Assembly (NCBI GenBank): GCA_963786625.1
Contig: CAWAZS010000004.1
Coordinates: 682,001-746,000, forward strand
From: CAIWHR01 sp963786625
GTDB taxonomy: Bacteria > Pseudomonadota > Gammaproteobacteria > Burkholderiales > Casimicrobiaceae
Length of the DNA stretch: 64,000 nucleotides
Reading direction: 5' to 3'
Both the position numbers and the translations under genes were made by a program. Below are positions 46,260 to 58,311 of this stretch, one piece after another (position 1 is the stretch's first letter; every line of letters starts with the position of its first letter). The notes under the pieces are model-generated. The model did not search any database and was not told the origin of the DNA. It saw nothing but the letters and a program-made list of their open reading frames with translations.

Positions 46260-48719
46260 ATGTCCACAGGGGTCATCTTCGCGCTCATCTGCGCGGTACT
46301 AGCGATCGTCTACGGCGTCGTGTCCATCGGCTGGATCATGGCGAAGCCGACCGGCAACGACCGGATGCGCGAAATCGCCGCGGCGGTCCAGGCCGGCGCG
46401 CAGGCGTACCTCAACCGGCAGTACATGACCATCGGCATGGTCGGCGTCCTGCTGTTCGTCATCATCTGGTGGGCGCTCGGGGGCGCGACGGCGGGCGGTT
46501 TCGCCGTCGGCGCGATCCTGTCGGGACTTGCCGGCTACATCGGGATGAACGTGTCGGTGCGCGCGAACGTGCGCACCGCCGAAGCGGCGCGCACGGGGCT
46601 GAACGAGGCGCTCGCGGTTGCGTTCAGGGGCGGGGCGATCACGGGCATGCTGGTGGTCGGACTCGGCCTCCTCGGCGTCGCCGGCTTCTACTGGTTCCTG
46701 CTGGGCTCGGCGCACGGGGCGCCGAACCTGATGAAGGAGGGGCTGCACCATGCGATCCAGCCGCTCGTCGGTCTCGCGTTCGGCGGCTCGCTGATCTCGA
46801 TCTTCGCGCGGCTGGGCGGCGGCATCTTCACCAAGGGCGCCGACGTCGGCGCGGATCTCGTCGGCAAGGTCGAAGCCGGGATACCGGAAGACGACCCGCG
46901 CAATCCCGCGGTGATCGCCGACAACGTGGGCGACAACGTCGGCGACTGCGCGGGCATGGCGGCCGACCTGTTCGAGACCTACGCGGTGACCATCGTGGCG
47001 ACGATGCTGCTGGGCGCACTGCTGATGCCGGCGATGGCCGAAGCCGCGGTGACCTATCCGCTGGTGCTGGGCGGCTTCTCGATCATCGCATCGATCATCG
47101 GCTGCTACTTCGTGAAGGCGACGGAAGGCGGCAAGATCATGAACGCGCTGTATCGGGGCCTCGCCGTCGCCGGCGTCGTGTCGGCGATCGGGTTCTGGTT
47201 CATCACGCAGTGGATGATGGGCGGGATCGGCGCCGTCGATCCGTCGCTGTCGCCGCTGAAGCTCTTCGTCGCGGCGCTGATCGGCCTCGCGCTGACCGCG
47301 GCGATGGTGTTCATCACCGAGTACTACACGGCGACCGAATTCAAGCCGGTGCGCCACATCGCGGAGGCGTCGACGACCGGGCACGCGACCAACATCATCG
47401 CCGGCATCGGCGTGTCGATGAAGGCCACCGCGTGGCCGGTGATTTCGGTGTGCGTCGCGATCTGGGCATCGTACTGGCTCGCCGGCCTCTACGGCATCGC
47501 GATCGCGGCGACGTCGATGCTGTCGATGGCCGGCATCATCGTCGCGCTCGACGCCTACGGCCCGATCACCGACAACGCCGGCGGCATCGCGGAGATGGCG
47601 AAGCTGCCGGACTCGGTGCGCGCCATCACCGATCCGCTCGACGCGGTGGGCAACACCACCAAGGCGGTGACCAAGGGCTACGCGATCGGCTCCGCGGGCC
47701 TCGCCGCGCTGGTGCTCTTCGCCGACTACACGCATGCGCTCGATTCCGAGGGCATCGGCGTTTCCTTCGATCTGTCGAACCACAAGGTGATCGTGGGGCT
47801 CTTCCTCGGCGGCCTCATCCCGTATCTCTTCGGGGCGATGGCCATGGAAGCGGTCGGTCGCGCGGCCGGCGCGGTCGTCATCGAGGTGCGCCGCCAGTTC
47901 CGGGAGATCAAGGGCATCATGGAGGGCACGGCGAAGCCCGAGTACGGCGTCGCCGTCGACATGCTGACCAAGGCCGCGATCAAGGAGATGATCGTCCCGT
48001 CGCTGCTGCCGGTGCTGGTGCCGGTGGTCGTCGGCCTCGTGCTCGGACCGCAGGCGCTGGGCGGCCTCCTGATGGGCACGATCATCACCGGTCTCTTCGT
48101 CGCGATCTCGATGACGACCGGCGGCGGCGCCTGGGACAACGCGAAGAAGTACATCGAGGACGGCCATCACGGCGGCAAGGGCTCCGACGCGCACAAGGCG
48201 GCGGTCACCGGCGACACCGTCGGCGACCCGTACAAGGACACGGCGGGCCCCGCGGTGAACCCGCTGATCAAGATCATCAACATCGTGGCGCTGATGATCG
48301 TGCCGCTGCTCGGCAACCTCTACGCCGACAAGCCCGCGGCGGCGATTCCGGCCAAGGTTGCGGCCCCGGCGGCGGTCTCCGCGCCCGCGCCGGTTGCAGT
48401 CGTCGCAGTCGACGTCGTGAAGCTCTACTTCGACTCCGGCAAGGCCGATCTGCCGGGAGACGCCGCCGCCAAGCTGGCGCCGCTCGCCGACAAGGCGAAG
48501 GCCGGTGGCAACAAGTTCAAGGTCTCCGGCTACCACGATGCGACGGGCAGCCTCGAGCAGAACCAGGAGCTCGCGAAGAAGCGCGCGTTCGCCGTGCGCG
48601 ATCACCTGAAGTCGGTGGGCATCGCCGAGGACAGGATCGAGATGGCGAAGCCGGAGCTGATGCCGGGGGCTGGGGAGAACGCGGAAGCGCGCCGGGTCGA
48701 GATCGTTCTCCTGAAGTGA
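46260..48719 (+). CDS. hppA: K+-independent H+-translocating pyrophosphatase fused to an OmpA-like domain
   Basis: Hydrolyses PPi and pumps protons out of the cytoplasm. Residues 1 to about 690 are a complete membrane PPase. The substrate motif DVGADLVGKVEAGIPEDDP is followed by the DNVGDNVGD repeat of acidic residues. GNTTKAVTKGYAIG has Lys at the position that marks K+-independent enzymes, and GDTVGDPYKDTAGPA is present. After an Ala/Pro linker (about 691-718), residues 719-819 form an OmpA-like peptidoglycan-binding domain: VVKLYFDSGKADLP, HDATGSLEQNQELAKKRA with the Asp and Arg expected to hold the diaminopimelate, and ARRVEIVLL. Both PPase termini face outward in known structures, so the domain should sit in the periplasm. 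819 residues against about 680-700 for the usual enzyme. Confidence 0.95.
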   Translation: MSTGVIFALICAVLAIVYGVVSIGWIMAKPTGNDRMREIAAAVQAGAQAYLNRQYMTIGMVGVLLFVIIWWALGGATAGGFAVGAILSGLAGYIGMNVSVRANVRTAEAARTGLNEALAVAFRGGAITGMLVVGLGLLGVAGFYWFLLGSAHGAPNLMKEGLHHAIQPLVGLAFGGSLISIFARLGGGIFTKGADVGADLVGKVEAGIPEDDPRNPAVIADNVGDNVGDCAGMAADLFETYAVTIVATMLLGALLMPAMAEAAVTYPLVLGGFSIIASIIGCYFVKATEGGKIMNALYRGLAVAGVVSAIGFWFITQWMMGGIGAVDPSLSPLKLFVAALIGLALTAAMVFITEYYTATEFKPVRHIAEASTTGHATNIIAGIGVSMKATAWPVISVCVAIWASYWLAGLYGIAIAATSMLSMAGIIVALDAYGPITDNAGGIAEMAKLPDSVRAITDPLDAVGNTTKAVTKGYAIGSAGLAALVLFADYTHALDSEGIGVSFDLSNHKVIVGLFLGGLIPYLFGAMAMEAVGRAAGAVVIEVRRQFREIKGIMEGTAKPEYGVAVDMLTKAAIKEMIVPSLLPVLVPVVVGLVLGPQALGGLLMGTIITGLFVAISMTTGGGAWDNAKKYIEDGHHGGKGSDAHKAAVTGDTVGDPYKDTAGPAVNPLIKIINIVALMIVPLLGNLYADKPAAAIPAKVAAPAAVSAPAPVAVVAVDVVKLYFDSGKADLPGDAAAKLAPLADKAKAGGNKFKVSGYHDATGSLEQNQELAKKRAFAVRDHLKSVGIAEDRIEMAKPELMPGAGENAEARRVEIVLLK

Positions 48720-48872
48720 CCGGGGCCGCGCGGTGCGCGGCCGGATTGCACGGCGATGGGCAGCGGTGTTCCCGCTGCCCTTCCCTTTGGTCGGATCGCT
48801 TGCGCGCGAGGGCAGGTGCGCCGGCGACGACGTGATCGATCGCTTGTTCACCTGCGGGCGCAGGATGGCGGG

Positions 48873-50633
48873 ATGGCCCTGAGCACGCCGCAACGGTTGC
48901 GCCCCGTCGTGCTGGCGCTGGCGCTGCTCGCGCTCGCCGCGGTCGCGACGGCACAGCCGCCAGCGCCCGAACCTCCGTCCGGGTGGACGGACAAGGCGCC
49001 GGTCGCCAGCAGGCGATACATGGTCGCGGCAGCGAATCCGCTCGCGGCGGACGCTGGCTACGCCATCCTGCGACAAGGCGGCAGCGCCGTCGACGCGGCG
49101 ATTGCCGTGCAACTCGTTCTGGGACTGGTCGAGCCGCAGTCGTCGGGCCTCGGTGGCGGCGCGTTCATGCTGGTCCACGACGCGAAGCGCAATCGGCTCG
49201 TCGCCTACGACGGCCGCGAGACCGCGCCCGCCGCCGCGCGGCCGGACCGGTTTCTCGACCGCGACGGCAGGCCCCTCCCATTCTTCGATGCAGCGATCGG
49301 CGGCCGGTCGGTCGGCGTGCCGGGAACGGTTGCGCTGCTCGCGGAAGCCCACCGACGTCACGGCCGGCTGCCGTGGGCGAGGCTGTTCGCGCCGGCGATC
49401 GAGCTGGCGCGTAACGGCTTCCGCGTGTCGCCGCGCCTGCACGCGGCGCTTGCGGGCGAGCGCCATTTCACCCAGCCGCGGGCGCGCGCGTACTTCTACG
49501 ACGCCACGGGCAATCCCCTCGCGGCCGGCGCGGTGGTCACCAATGCCGCGTATGCGGCGACGCTGCGCAGGATCGCAACGGGCGGCGCAAAGGCGTTCTA
49601 CGAAGGCGACATCGCGCGCGACATCGTCGCGACGGTGACCTCGCACGCCGCGAACCCGGGCGACATGACGCTCGCCGATCTCGCCGGCTACCGGGTCCGG
49701 GCGCGCGATCCGGTGTGCGGCGCCTATCGCGTCTACCGGATCTGCGGCATGCCGCTGCCCTCGTCCGGCGGGCTCACCGTGCTGCAGATACTCGGCATCC
49801 TGGAGCCGTACGACCTCGCAGCGATGGGGCCGGTGTCGCTGTGGAGCGTCCACTTCGTCAGCGAGGCGGGGCGCCTCGCGTATGCGGACCGCGACGTCTG
49901 GATGGCCGACCCCGATTTCTACACGCCGCCGACGGGCCTCGTCGATCGCGGCTATCTGCGGGAGCGCTCGCGGCTGATCCGGACCGACGCCAGCATGGGT
50001 CGCGCCGAGCCCGGCGCGCCGCCGGAGCGCGGCGCGGCCAGAAGCGTCGCGTACGCCAGCGGCAGTGCGCCGGAACTGCCGTCGACTTCGCACCTGTCCA
50101 TCGTCGATGCGCAAGGCAACGCCGTCGCGATGACGACGACGATCGAGGACGGATTCGGCAGCCGGCTGATGACCGAGGGAGGATTCCTGCTCAACAACGA
50201 GCTCACCGACTTCTCCTTCGCGCCGACTGATGGCGGCAAGCCCGTCGCCAACCGCGTCGAGGGGGGCAAGCGACCGCGCTCGTCGATGGCGCCGACGATC
50301 GTGTACGACCGCGCGGGGCGCCTCATCATGGTCGCCGGCTCGCCGGGCGGGAGCGCGATCATCAACTACGTGGCGAAGACGCTGATCGGCGTCCTCGACT
50401 GGGGCCTCGATCCGCAGGCCGCGGTCGCGCTCCCGAACTTCGGCAGCCGGAACGGGCCGACCGAGCTGGAACGCGGCACGGGCGCGGCGGCGCTCGAGGA
50501 CAAGCTGCGGGCGCTCGGTCACCCGACGCTGGTGGCGGAGCAGACCAGCGGGCTGCACGTGATCGTGCGCACGCGCAGCGGCTGGGTGGGCGGGGCCGAT
50601 CCGCGCCGCGAGGGAACGGTGCGGGGTGACTGA
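48873..50633 (+). CDS. ggt: Gamma-glutamyltransferase
   Basis: Periplasmic Ntn-hydrolase that cleaves gamma-glutamyl bonds such as in glutathione. 586 residues from ATG 48873, with signal peptide LALALLALAAVATAQ. The precursor is expected to cut itself before the catalytic Thr in LPSTSHLSIVDAQGNAVAMT. Other signatures are GGGAFMLVHD, the Arg in YDGRETAP, and GSPGGSAIINYV. A strong inverted repeat follows the gene. Confidence 0.94.
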   Translation: MALSTPQRLRPVVLALALLALAAVATAQPPAPEPPSGWTDKAPVASRRYMVAAANPLAADAGYAILRQGGSAVDAAIAVQLVLGLVEPQSSGLGGGAFMLVHDAKRNRLVAYDGRETAPAAARPDRFLDRDGRPLPFFDAAIGGRSVGVPGTVALLAEAHRRHGRLPWARLFAPAIELARNGFRVSPRLHAALAGERHFTQPRARAYFYDATGNPLAAGAVVTNAAYAATLRRIATGGAKAFYEGDIARDIVATVTSHAANPGDMTLADLAGYRVRARDPVCGAYRVYRICGMPLPSSGGLTVLQILGILEPYDLAAMGPVSLWSVHFVSEAGRLAYADRDVWMADPDFYTPPTGLVDRGYLRERSRLIRTDASMGRAEPGAPPERGAARSVAYASGSAPELPSTSHLSIVDAQGNAVAMTTTIEDGFGSRLMTEGGFLLNNELTDFSFAPTDGGKPVANRVEGGKRPRSSMAPTIVYDRAGRLIMVAGSPGGSAIINYVAKTLIGVLDWGLDPQAAVALPNFGSRNGPTELERGTGAAALEDKLRALGHPTLVAEQTSGLHVIVRTRSGWVGGADPRREGTVRGD

Positions 50634-50655
50634 TGGATCGCGGGGCGGGCGCGTG

Positions 50656-50725
50656 GTGCAGCGTGCGGGTATGCCGGCGGGCTTAGGATGAGGCATGCGC
50701 CCGCCGGCATACCCGCACGCTGCAC
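50656..50725. repeat. 27-bp perfect inverted repeat downstream of ggt
   Basis: Arms 50656-50682 and 50699-50725 are exact complements (left arm begins GTGCAGCGTGCGGGTATGCC) with a 16-base loop. There is no T-run, so it is not a standard terminator. The right half also belongs to a direct repeat with the start of ndh. Confidence 0.95.
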
Positions 50726-50781
50726 GGCCAACGTTAGCAGGCCGGCTCAGGATGAGGCATGCGCCCGCCGCCGTACCCGCA
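50677..50781 (+). repeat. Direct repeat pair of the ndh translation start region
   Basis: 50677-50717 and 50741-50781 agree at 37 of 41 positions, including AGGATGAGGCATGCGCCCGCC. The second copy holds the upstream start codon of ndh (50759) and its ribosome binding site; the first copy is an untranslated duplicate. Confidence 0.85.
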
Positions 50782-50815
50782 GATTGCGCGGGACGCCTTG
50801 CGCTTGGGGACGCCC

Positions 50816-52150
50816 ATGACCTCTGACGAGCGCCAGCCGCATCGAATCGTCATCGTCGGCGGCGGCGCCGCGGGACTGCCGCTGGCGTGCCGGCTCGGCG
50901 ACACCCTCGGACGCCGCGGGCGCGCCACGGTTACGCTCGTCGATCATTGCGCTTCGCATCTCTGGAAGCCGCTGCTGCACGAGGTCGCGGCCGGGCGCGT
51001 GGACGCGGACGTGCACGGAGTCGACTATTTCCTGATGGCGTACTGGCACCACTTCCGGTTTCGCCAGGGCGCGGTGCTCGGCCTCGACCGCATGCGGCGC
51101 GAGCTGCGCCTTGGCGCGGTGAACGACGAGGACGGCGTCCAGGTCCTGCCCGAGCGGACCCTGCACTACGATTCGCTCGTGTTCTGCGTCGGGAGCGTCA
51201 GCAACGATTTCGGCATTCCAGGCGTCGCCGGGCGGGCGATTTCGCTCGACGCCGCCGCCGACGCCGAGCGTTTCCATCGCCGGCTCCTCGCCGCCTGCGT
51301 GCGTGCCGACGAGCGCGCCGCGCGCGGCGAATCGGCCACCGTCGATATCGTGATCATCGGAGCGGGCGCCACGGGGGTCGAGCTCGCCGCGGAGATCCGC
51401 CATTGCACGGGCGCCCACGCGAGTTACGGGCTCGAGCACCTGCGACCCGAGCGCGACATCCGGCTCACGTTGATCGAGGCGGCGCCGCGGGTGTTGCCGC
51501 CGCTCTCGGAAGCGATCGCTGCTGCCGCGACCGATCTGCTCGCGACGCTCGACGTGACGGTGTGCACGGGCGAGCGCGTCACCGCGATCGACGCCGACGG
51601 CGTGCACACGGCGAGCGGCGCGTTGCACAGGGCCGACCTCGTCGTCTGGGCCGCCGGTATCCAGGCGCCGGCGTGGCTCGGCGAACTCGACGGTCTCGAG
51701 GTCAATCGCGCGCACCAGCTCGTCGTCGACACGACGCTTGCGACCACCCGCGATCCCGATGTCTTTGCGCTGGGCGACTGTGCCGCGTGCCCGTGGCCGC
51801 AGGCCGGGCGCCCCGGTGCGATCCTGCCGCCGCGGGCGCAGGTCGCGCGGCAGCAGGCCTCGCTCCTGGTGAGGAGCATCCATGCGCGCCTTGCCGGAGC
51901 GCCGCTGCCCGTTTTCCACTTCACCGATTTCGGCTCCCTCGTTTCGCTCGGCGAGCTCTCCGCCGTCGGCAGCCTGATGGGACGGCTGATCGGCGGCAGC
52001 CTGCTCGTGCAGGGGCTGATCGCGCGGTGGATGTACGTCTCGCTCTACAAGCTGCACCAGATCTCGATTCACGGCTACCTGCGCGTCGGGCTCGATACGC
52101 TCTCGCGGATCGTCCGGCACCGGCTGGAGCCGCGCGTCAAGCTGCACTGA
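50816..52150 (+). CDS. ndh: Type II NADH dehydrogenase
   Basis: Non-pumping membrane-associated FAD enzyme passing electrons from NADH to quinone. From ATG 50816 it has 444 residues; a start at 50759 (MRPPPYPQIARDALRLG) with a good ribosome binding site would add 19, and I cannot decide firmly. FAD-binding VGGGAAGLPLACRLGD, NAD-binding IIGAGATGVELAAEI, FALGDCAACP, and the C-terminal membrane-anchoring region YVSLYKLHQISIHGYLR ending RVKLH, as in E. coli Ndh. Confidence 0.93.
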   Translation: MTSDERQPHRIVIVGGGAAGLPLACRLGDTLGRRGRATVTLVDHCASHLWKPLLHEVAAGRVDADVHGVDYFLMAYWHHFRFRQGAVLGLDRMRRELRLGAVNDEDGVQVLPERTLHYDSLVFCVGSVSNDFGIPGVAGRAISLDAAADAERFHRRLLAACVRADERAARGESATVDIVIIGAGATGVELAAEIRHCTGAHASYGLEHLRPERDIRLTLIEAAPRVLPPLSEAIAAAATDLLATLDVTVCTGERVTAIDADGVHTASGALHRADLVVWAAGIQAPAWLGELDGLEVNRAHQLVVDTTLATTRDPDVFALGDCAACPWPQAGRPGAILPPRAQVARQQASLLVRSIHARLAGAPLPVFHFTDFGSLVSLGELSAVGSLMGRLIGGSLLVQGLIARWMYVSLYKLHQISIHGYLRVGLDTLSRIVRHRLEPRVKLH

Positions 52151-52210
52151 TCGCCAGGTGTCCGCGCCGACCGCGCTGCATGCCCGGCCAATGGCACGTA
52201 TCATGAACGC

Positions 52211-52813
52211 ATGAGTGCCGAGCTCTTCTCCGCGACGATTCTGCTGGTCCTGGTGATCGACCCGTTCGGCAACGTGCCGCTCGTGGTGTCGGCGCTCAGG
52301 AACGTGCCGCCCGCGCGCCACGTCAAGGTCGTGTTGCGCGAATGCGCGGCGGCCTACGTGATCCTGCTCGCCTTCATGTTCGGCGGCCAGACGTTCCTGC
52401 GGTGGCTGCATCTGTCCGAGGAGTCGCTGACGATCGCCGGCGGGATCATCCTGTTCCTGATCGCGATCCGGATGGTCTTTCCGCGTCCCGAAGGCATATT
52501 CGGGGATCTGCCCGGCGCCGAGCCGTTCCTCGTTCCGCTCGCCATACCGTCGATCGCGGGTCCGTCGGCGCTCGCCACCGTGATGCTGATGGCCTCGCGC
52601 GATCCGGCAAAGCTCGGTTCGTGGGTGATCGCGCTGACGGTGGCGATGGGCGCGACGACGCTCGTGCTCGCGCTGGCGGACAGACTGCAGCGCTGGCTCG
52701 GCGAGCGCGTCGTGCTCGCCTTCGAACGGCTGATGGGACTGGTGCTGACCGCGCTCGCGGTGGAAATGCTGCTGTCCGGCGTACGCAATTTCGCCGGGAG
52801 CCTCGCGCGCTAG
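52211..52813 (+). CDS. MarC family (UPF0056) membrane protein
   Basis: 200 residues with six membrane segments. LVIDPFGNVPLVVSAL is the family's N-terminal motif and PLAIPSIAGPSALATVML the second. Function unknown despite the historical multiple-antibiotic-resistance name. 60 bp after ndh, possibly cotranscribed. Its stop codon touches the 114-bp tandem repeat. Confidence 0.92.
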   Translation: MSAELFSATILLVLVIDPFGNVPLVVSALRNVPPARHVKVVLRECAAAYVILLAFMFGGQTFLRWLHLSEESLTIAGGIILFLIAIRMVFPRPEGIFGDLPGAEPFLVPLAIPSIAGPSALATVMLMASRDPAKLGSWVIALTVAMGATTLVLALADRLQRWLGERVVLAFERLMGLVLTALAVEMLLSGVRNFAGSLAR

Positions 52814-53041
52814 CGACGCGAGCCGGGGAGCAGGGGCCCCGCGCAGCGGGGATGCGACCAGGGCGAGTCGGCGCACGAGGCCGACGCGACCAGCGTCGCA
52901 TCACGCAACGCGTGCAACGAGGCCGAGGCGACGCGAGCCGGGGAGCAGGGGCCCCGCGCGCGGGGATGCGACCAGGGCGAGTCGGCGCATGAGGCCGACA
53001 CGCGAGCGTGCGCATTGCGCAATTCGTACAAGGAGGCCGAA
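52813..53041. repeat. Two-copy tandem repeat of about 114 bp
   Basis: Unit 1 is 52813-52926 and unit 2 is 52927-53041. The first 72 bases of each are almost identical (GCGAGCCGGGGAGCAGGGGC, then GGGGATGCGACCAGGGCGAG). The last 42 bases are diverged but alignable (ending GAGGCCGA). It fills the gap between marC and the convergent MBL gene. Confidence 0.88.
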
Positions 53042-53060
53042 GCGGCTGCGCGCCGCGCGG

Positions 53061-53993
53061 TCAGGCGGGGACCAGCCAGCCGTCCTCGCGCCTGGCGGCG
53101 CCGGCCTCCTCCAGCGCGCCGACGAGCAGCTCGGCGAGCTTCGCCGGCGGCCAGCGGAAGAAACGTGCGTTGAAGTCGCGGTAGATTTCCACGCGCTCGA
53201 CGTAGGCCGGCATGTCGGCAAGCGACATACGCTGCTTGTCGAGCAGCGAAAACATGAGGTTCACCTTGAGCGCGTGCCGCGCGATCCGCAGGCTGTCGGC
53301 CTCGAACGCGGCGATGCGATTGCGCGCGCGGGCGATCGCCGCGGCGACGCTGGTGAACGGCTCGCCGTGGCCCGGGATCACGACGCGGATGTCGAGACGG
53401 GCCAGCATGTCGATCGTCGCGCGCGTCGCGGGAAGGGCGGCGGGATCGATCTCCGGCGGCATCACGAAGCCGAAGCCGTTCTCCCACAGCGCATCGCCCG
53501 AGATCAGGATCCGGTATTCGGGGTTGTAGAAGACGAGCGCGCCCATGTCGTGCCCCGGCGCGGCGAGTGCCTGCCACTCGAGGTCGCCCCAGACGTGCGT
53601 CGTCGCCGGCGGAAGCACGTGATCGACGGTGAAGCGCTCTACCTGCTGGTCGCAGTAGTCGTACAGCAGCGCCCTGCCGTCCCAGCGCTCGACGAGCGGC
53701 GCCTCCGCTGCCGGCACCGCGACCGGGCAGTCGTAGCGCTCGACGATCGCCGCGTTGCCGCCGACGTGGTCGGAGTGGCAATGCGTATTCACGAGGAAGG
53801 AGAGCCGCGCCGTGCCGATGCCGCGCTCGCTCGCGAGCAGCGCGAGGGTCAGCGGCGCATGCCGGAGGTAGCCCGAGTCGATCAGCACGTGGCCGTCGCG
53901 GCTCTTCAGCAGGATGTTGTTCGACGACAGCCAGTCGCGGACGAACACGTGCAGCTGCGGCGGCAGCAGGTCGGCCGGCAGATGCGCGTTCAC
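53061..53993 (-). CDS. MBL-fold metallohydrolase
   Basis: 310 residues with the metallo-beta-lactamase motif NTHCHSDHVGGN (residues about 68-79), GHDMGALVFY, ISGDALWENGFGF and IPGHGEPFT, giving a full set of metal ligands. The long C-terminal helical region (RARNRIAAFEADSLRIARHA) is seen in thiolesterase-like and glyoxalase II-like members. Cytoplasmic; substrate unknown. Confidence 0.9.
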   Translation of the reverse strand: MNAHLPADLLPPQLHVFVRDWLSSNNILLKSRDGHVLIDSGYLRHAPLTLALLASERGIGTARLSFLVNTHCHSDHVGGNAAIVERYDCPVAVPAAEAPLVERWDGRALLYDYCDQQVERFTVDHVLPPATTHVWGDLEWQALAAPGHDMGALVFYNPEYRILISGDALWENGFGFVMPPEIDPAALPATRATIDMLARLDIRVVIPGHGEPFTSVAAAIARARNRIAAFEADSLRIARHALKVNLMFSLLDKQRMSLADMPAYVERVEIYRDFNARFFRWPPAKLAELLVGALEEAGAARREDGWLVPA

Positions 53994-54007
53994 GTGCCCC
54001 CGCCTCG

Positions 54008-54075
54008 CGTGGGGCCGCCTTCAGGCGGCTTGCGAAAATGGGCCTCGCCGCGTCCGGCTGAAGCCGGACCCACGA
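54008..54075. repeat. REP-type element between MBL gene and mfd
   Basis: Contains GCCGCCTTCAGGCGGC (54014-54029) and GTCCGGCTGAAGCCGGAC (54052-54069). The second palindrome is shared with the array at 58106-58306. Confidence 0.8.
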
Positions 54076-54093
54076 TGCCGACACCCGTTGCGC

Positions 54094-57543
<3,450 letters not shown>

Positions 57544-57739
57544 CGAAATGGTCGCGGCGGGGGCGTGGGTCGCGGGCGCGGCGGCGTTGCTGCCCGGTGC
57601 GGCGAGGCTCGCGTCCGACGACGCTGCGGCCGCCGCAGCCGCCGGCCCGACGGCGGGGGTGGCCGGCGGCACGTGCAACTGCGAATCGAGCGCGGATTAT
57701 ACGCGTGGCGCGCCCAGGCACCCGGTGCGGGGCGGCGGC

Positions 57740-57795
57740 GTGGGTCCGGCCTCAGCCGGATCGTCGACGTCGCCGACTGAAGTCGCCCCCACGAC
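57740..57795. repeat. REP-type element upstream of mfd
   Basis: GTGGGTCCGGCCTCAGCCGGA followed by GCCGACTGAAGTCGCCCCCAC; the same two imperfect palindromes as the array at 58106-58306, in opposite orientation. Confidence 0.75.
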
Positions 57796-57816
57796 CGGGG
57801 CGCAACCTGCGCTGCA

Positions 57817-57825
57817 TGCGATAAT
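57817..57825 (+). promoter_or_regulatory. Extended -10 promoter for the YdcH gene
   Basis: TGCGATAAT, 54 bp before the ATG at 57879; identical to the element before the YihY gene. Confidence 0.45.
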
Positions 57826-57878
57826 CGCCCCCTGCCATCGCGTGGCCCTCGGCGTCGCGATGGCGCAGACGAGATGTG

Positions 57879-58094
57879 ATGAACGACATCGGCAACGCGG
57901 ATCGCGTCGCGCTCATGCAGCGGCTCGTCGCCCTCAAGGTCGAGCACCGCGATCTCGACGCCGTGATCCACCGGCTCGCCGGCGAAGCGTCGCACGATCA
58001 GTTGCAGCTGACGCGCCTGAAGCGCCGCAAGCTGCTGCTGAAGGACCAGATCGCCTGGCTCGAGCGGCAGATCGACCCCGACGTTTCCGCCTGA
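57879..58094 (+). CDS. YdcH/DUF465 family small protein
   Basis: 71 residues, nearly all helical and charged: ALMQRLVALKVEHRDLDAVI, then LTRLKRRKLLLKDQIAWLER. This pattern of a short helical hairpin is characteristic of DUF465. Function unknown. ATG 57879 preferred over the adjacent GTG 57876. Confidence 0.9.
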   Translation: MNDIGNADRVALMQRLVALKVEHRDLDAVIHRLAGEASHDQLQLTRLKRRKLLLKDQIAWLERQIDPDVSA

Positions 58095-58105
58095 GCAAAC
58101 TGTCC

Positions 58106-58306
58106 GTGGGGCCGACGTCAGTCGGCGATGCGTTCGATCCGGCTGAAGCCGGACCCACGACATAGTCCCTCCGGCGGGTCGTGGGGCCGACGTCAGTCGG
58201 CGATGCGTTCGATCCGGCTGAGGCCGGACTCACGACAGTCCTCCGGCGGGTCGTGGGGCCGACTTCAGTCGGCGATGCGTGAGGTCCGGCTGAAGCCGGA
58301 CCCACA
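58106..58306. repeat. Three-unit REP/BIME array between ydcH and manC
   Basis: Units begin at 58106, 58181 and 58253 (periods 75 and 72 bp). Each has GTGGGGCCGAC(G/T)TCAGTCGGC and then GTCCGGCTGAAGCCGGACCCAC or a close variant. Units are joined by a spacer CTCCGGCGGGTC. It fills the entire gap between two convergent genes. Confidence 0.92.
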
Positions 58307-58311
58307 GACTC

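Noticed and set aside
46299..50696. Very long minus-strand frame (1,465 codons)
   Set aside because: Lies opposite hppA and ggt, both fully supported by motifs; composition is dominated by Arg/Asp/His.
58106..58306. CRISPR array
   Set aside because: The regular period comes from near-identical whole units with internal palindromes; there are no unique spacers and no cas genes.
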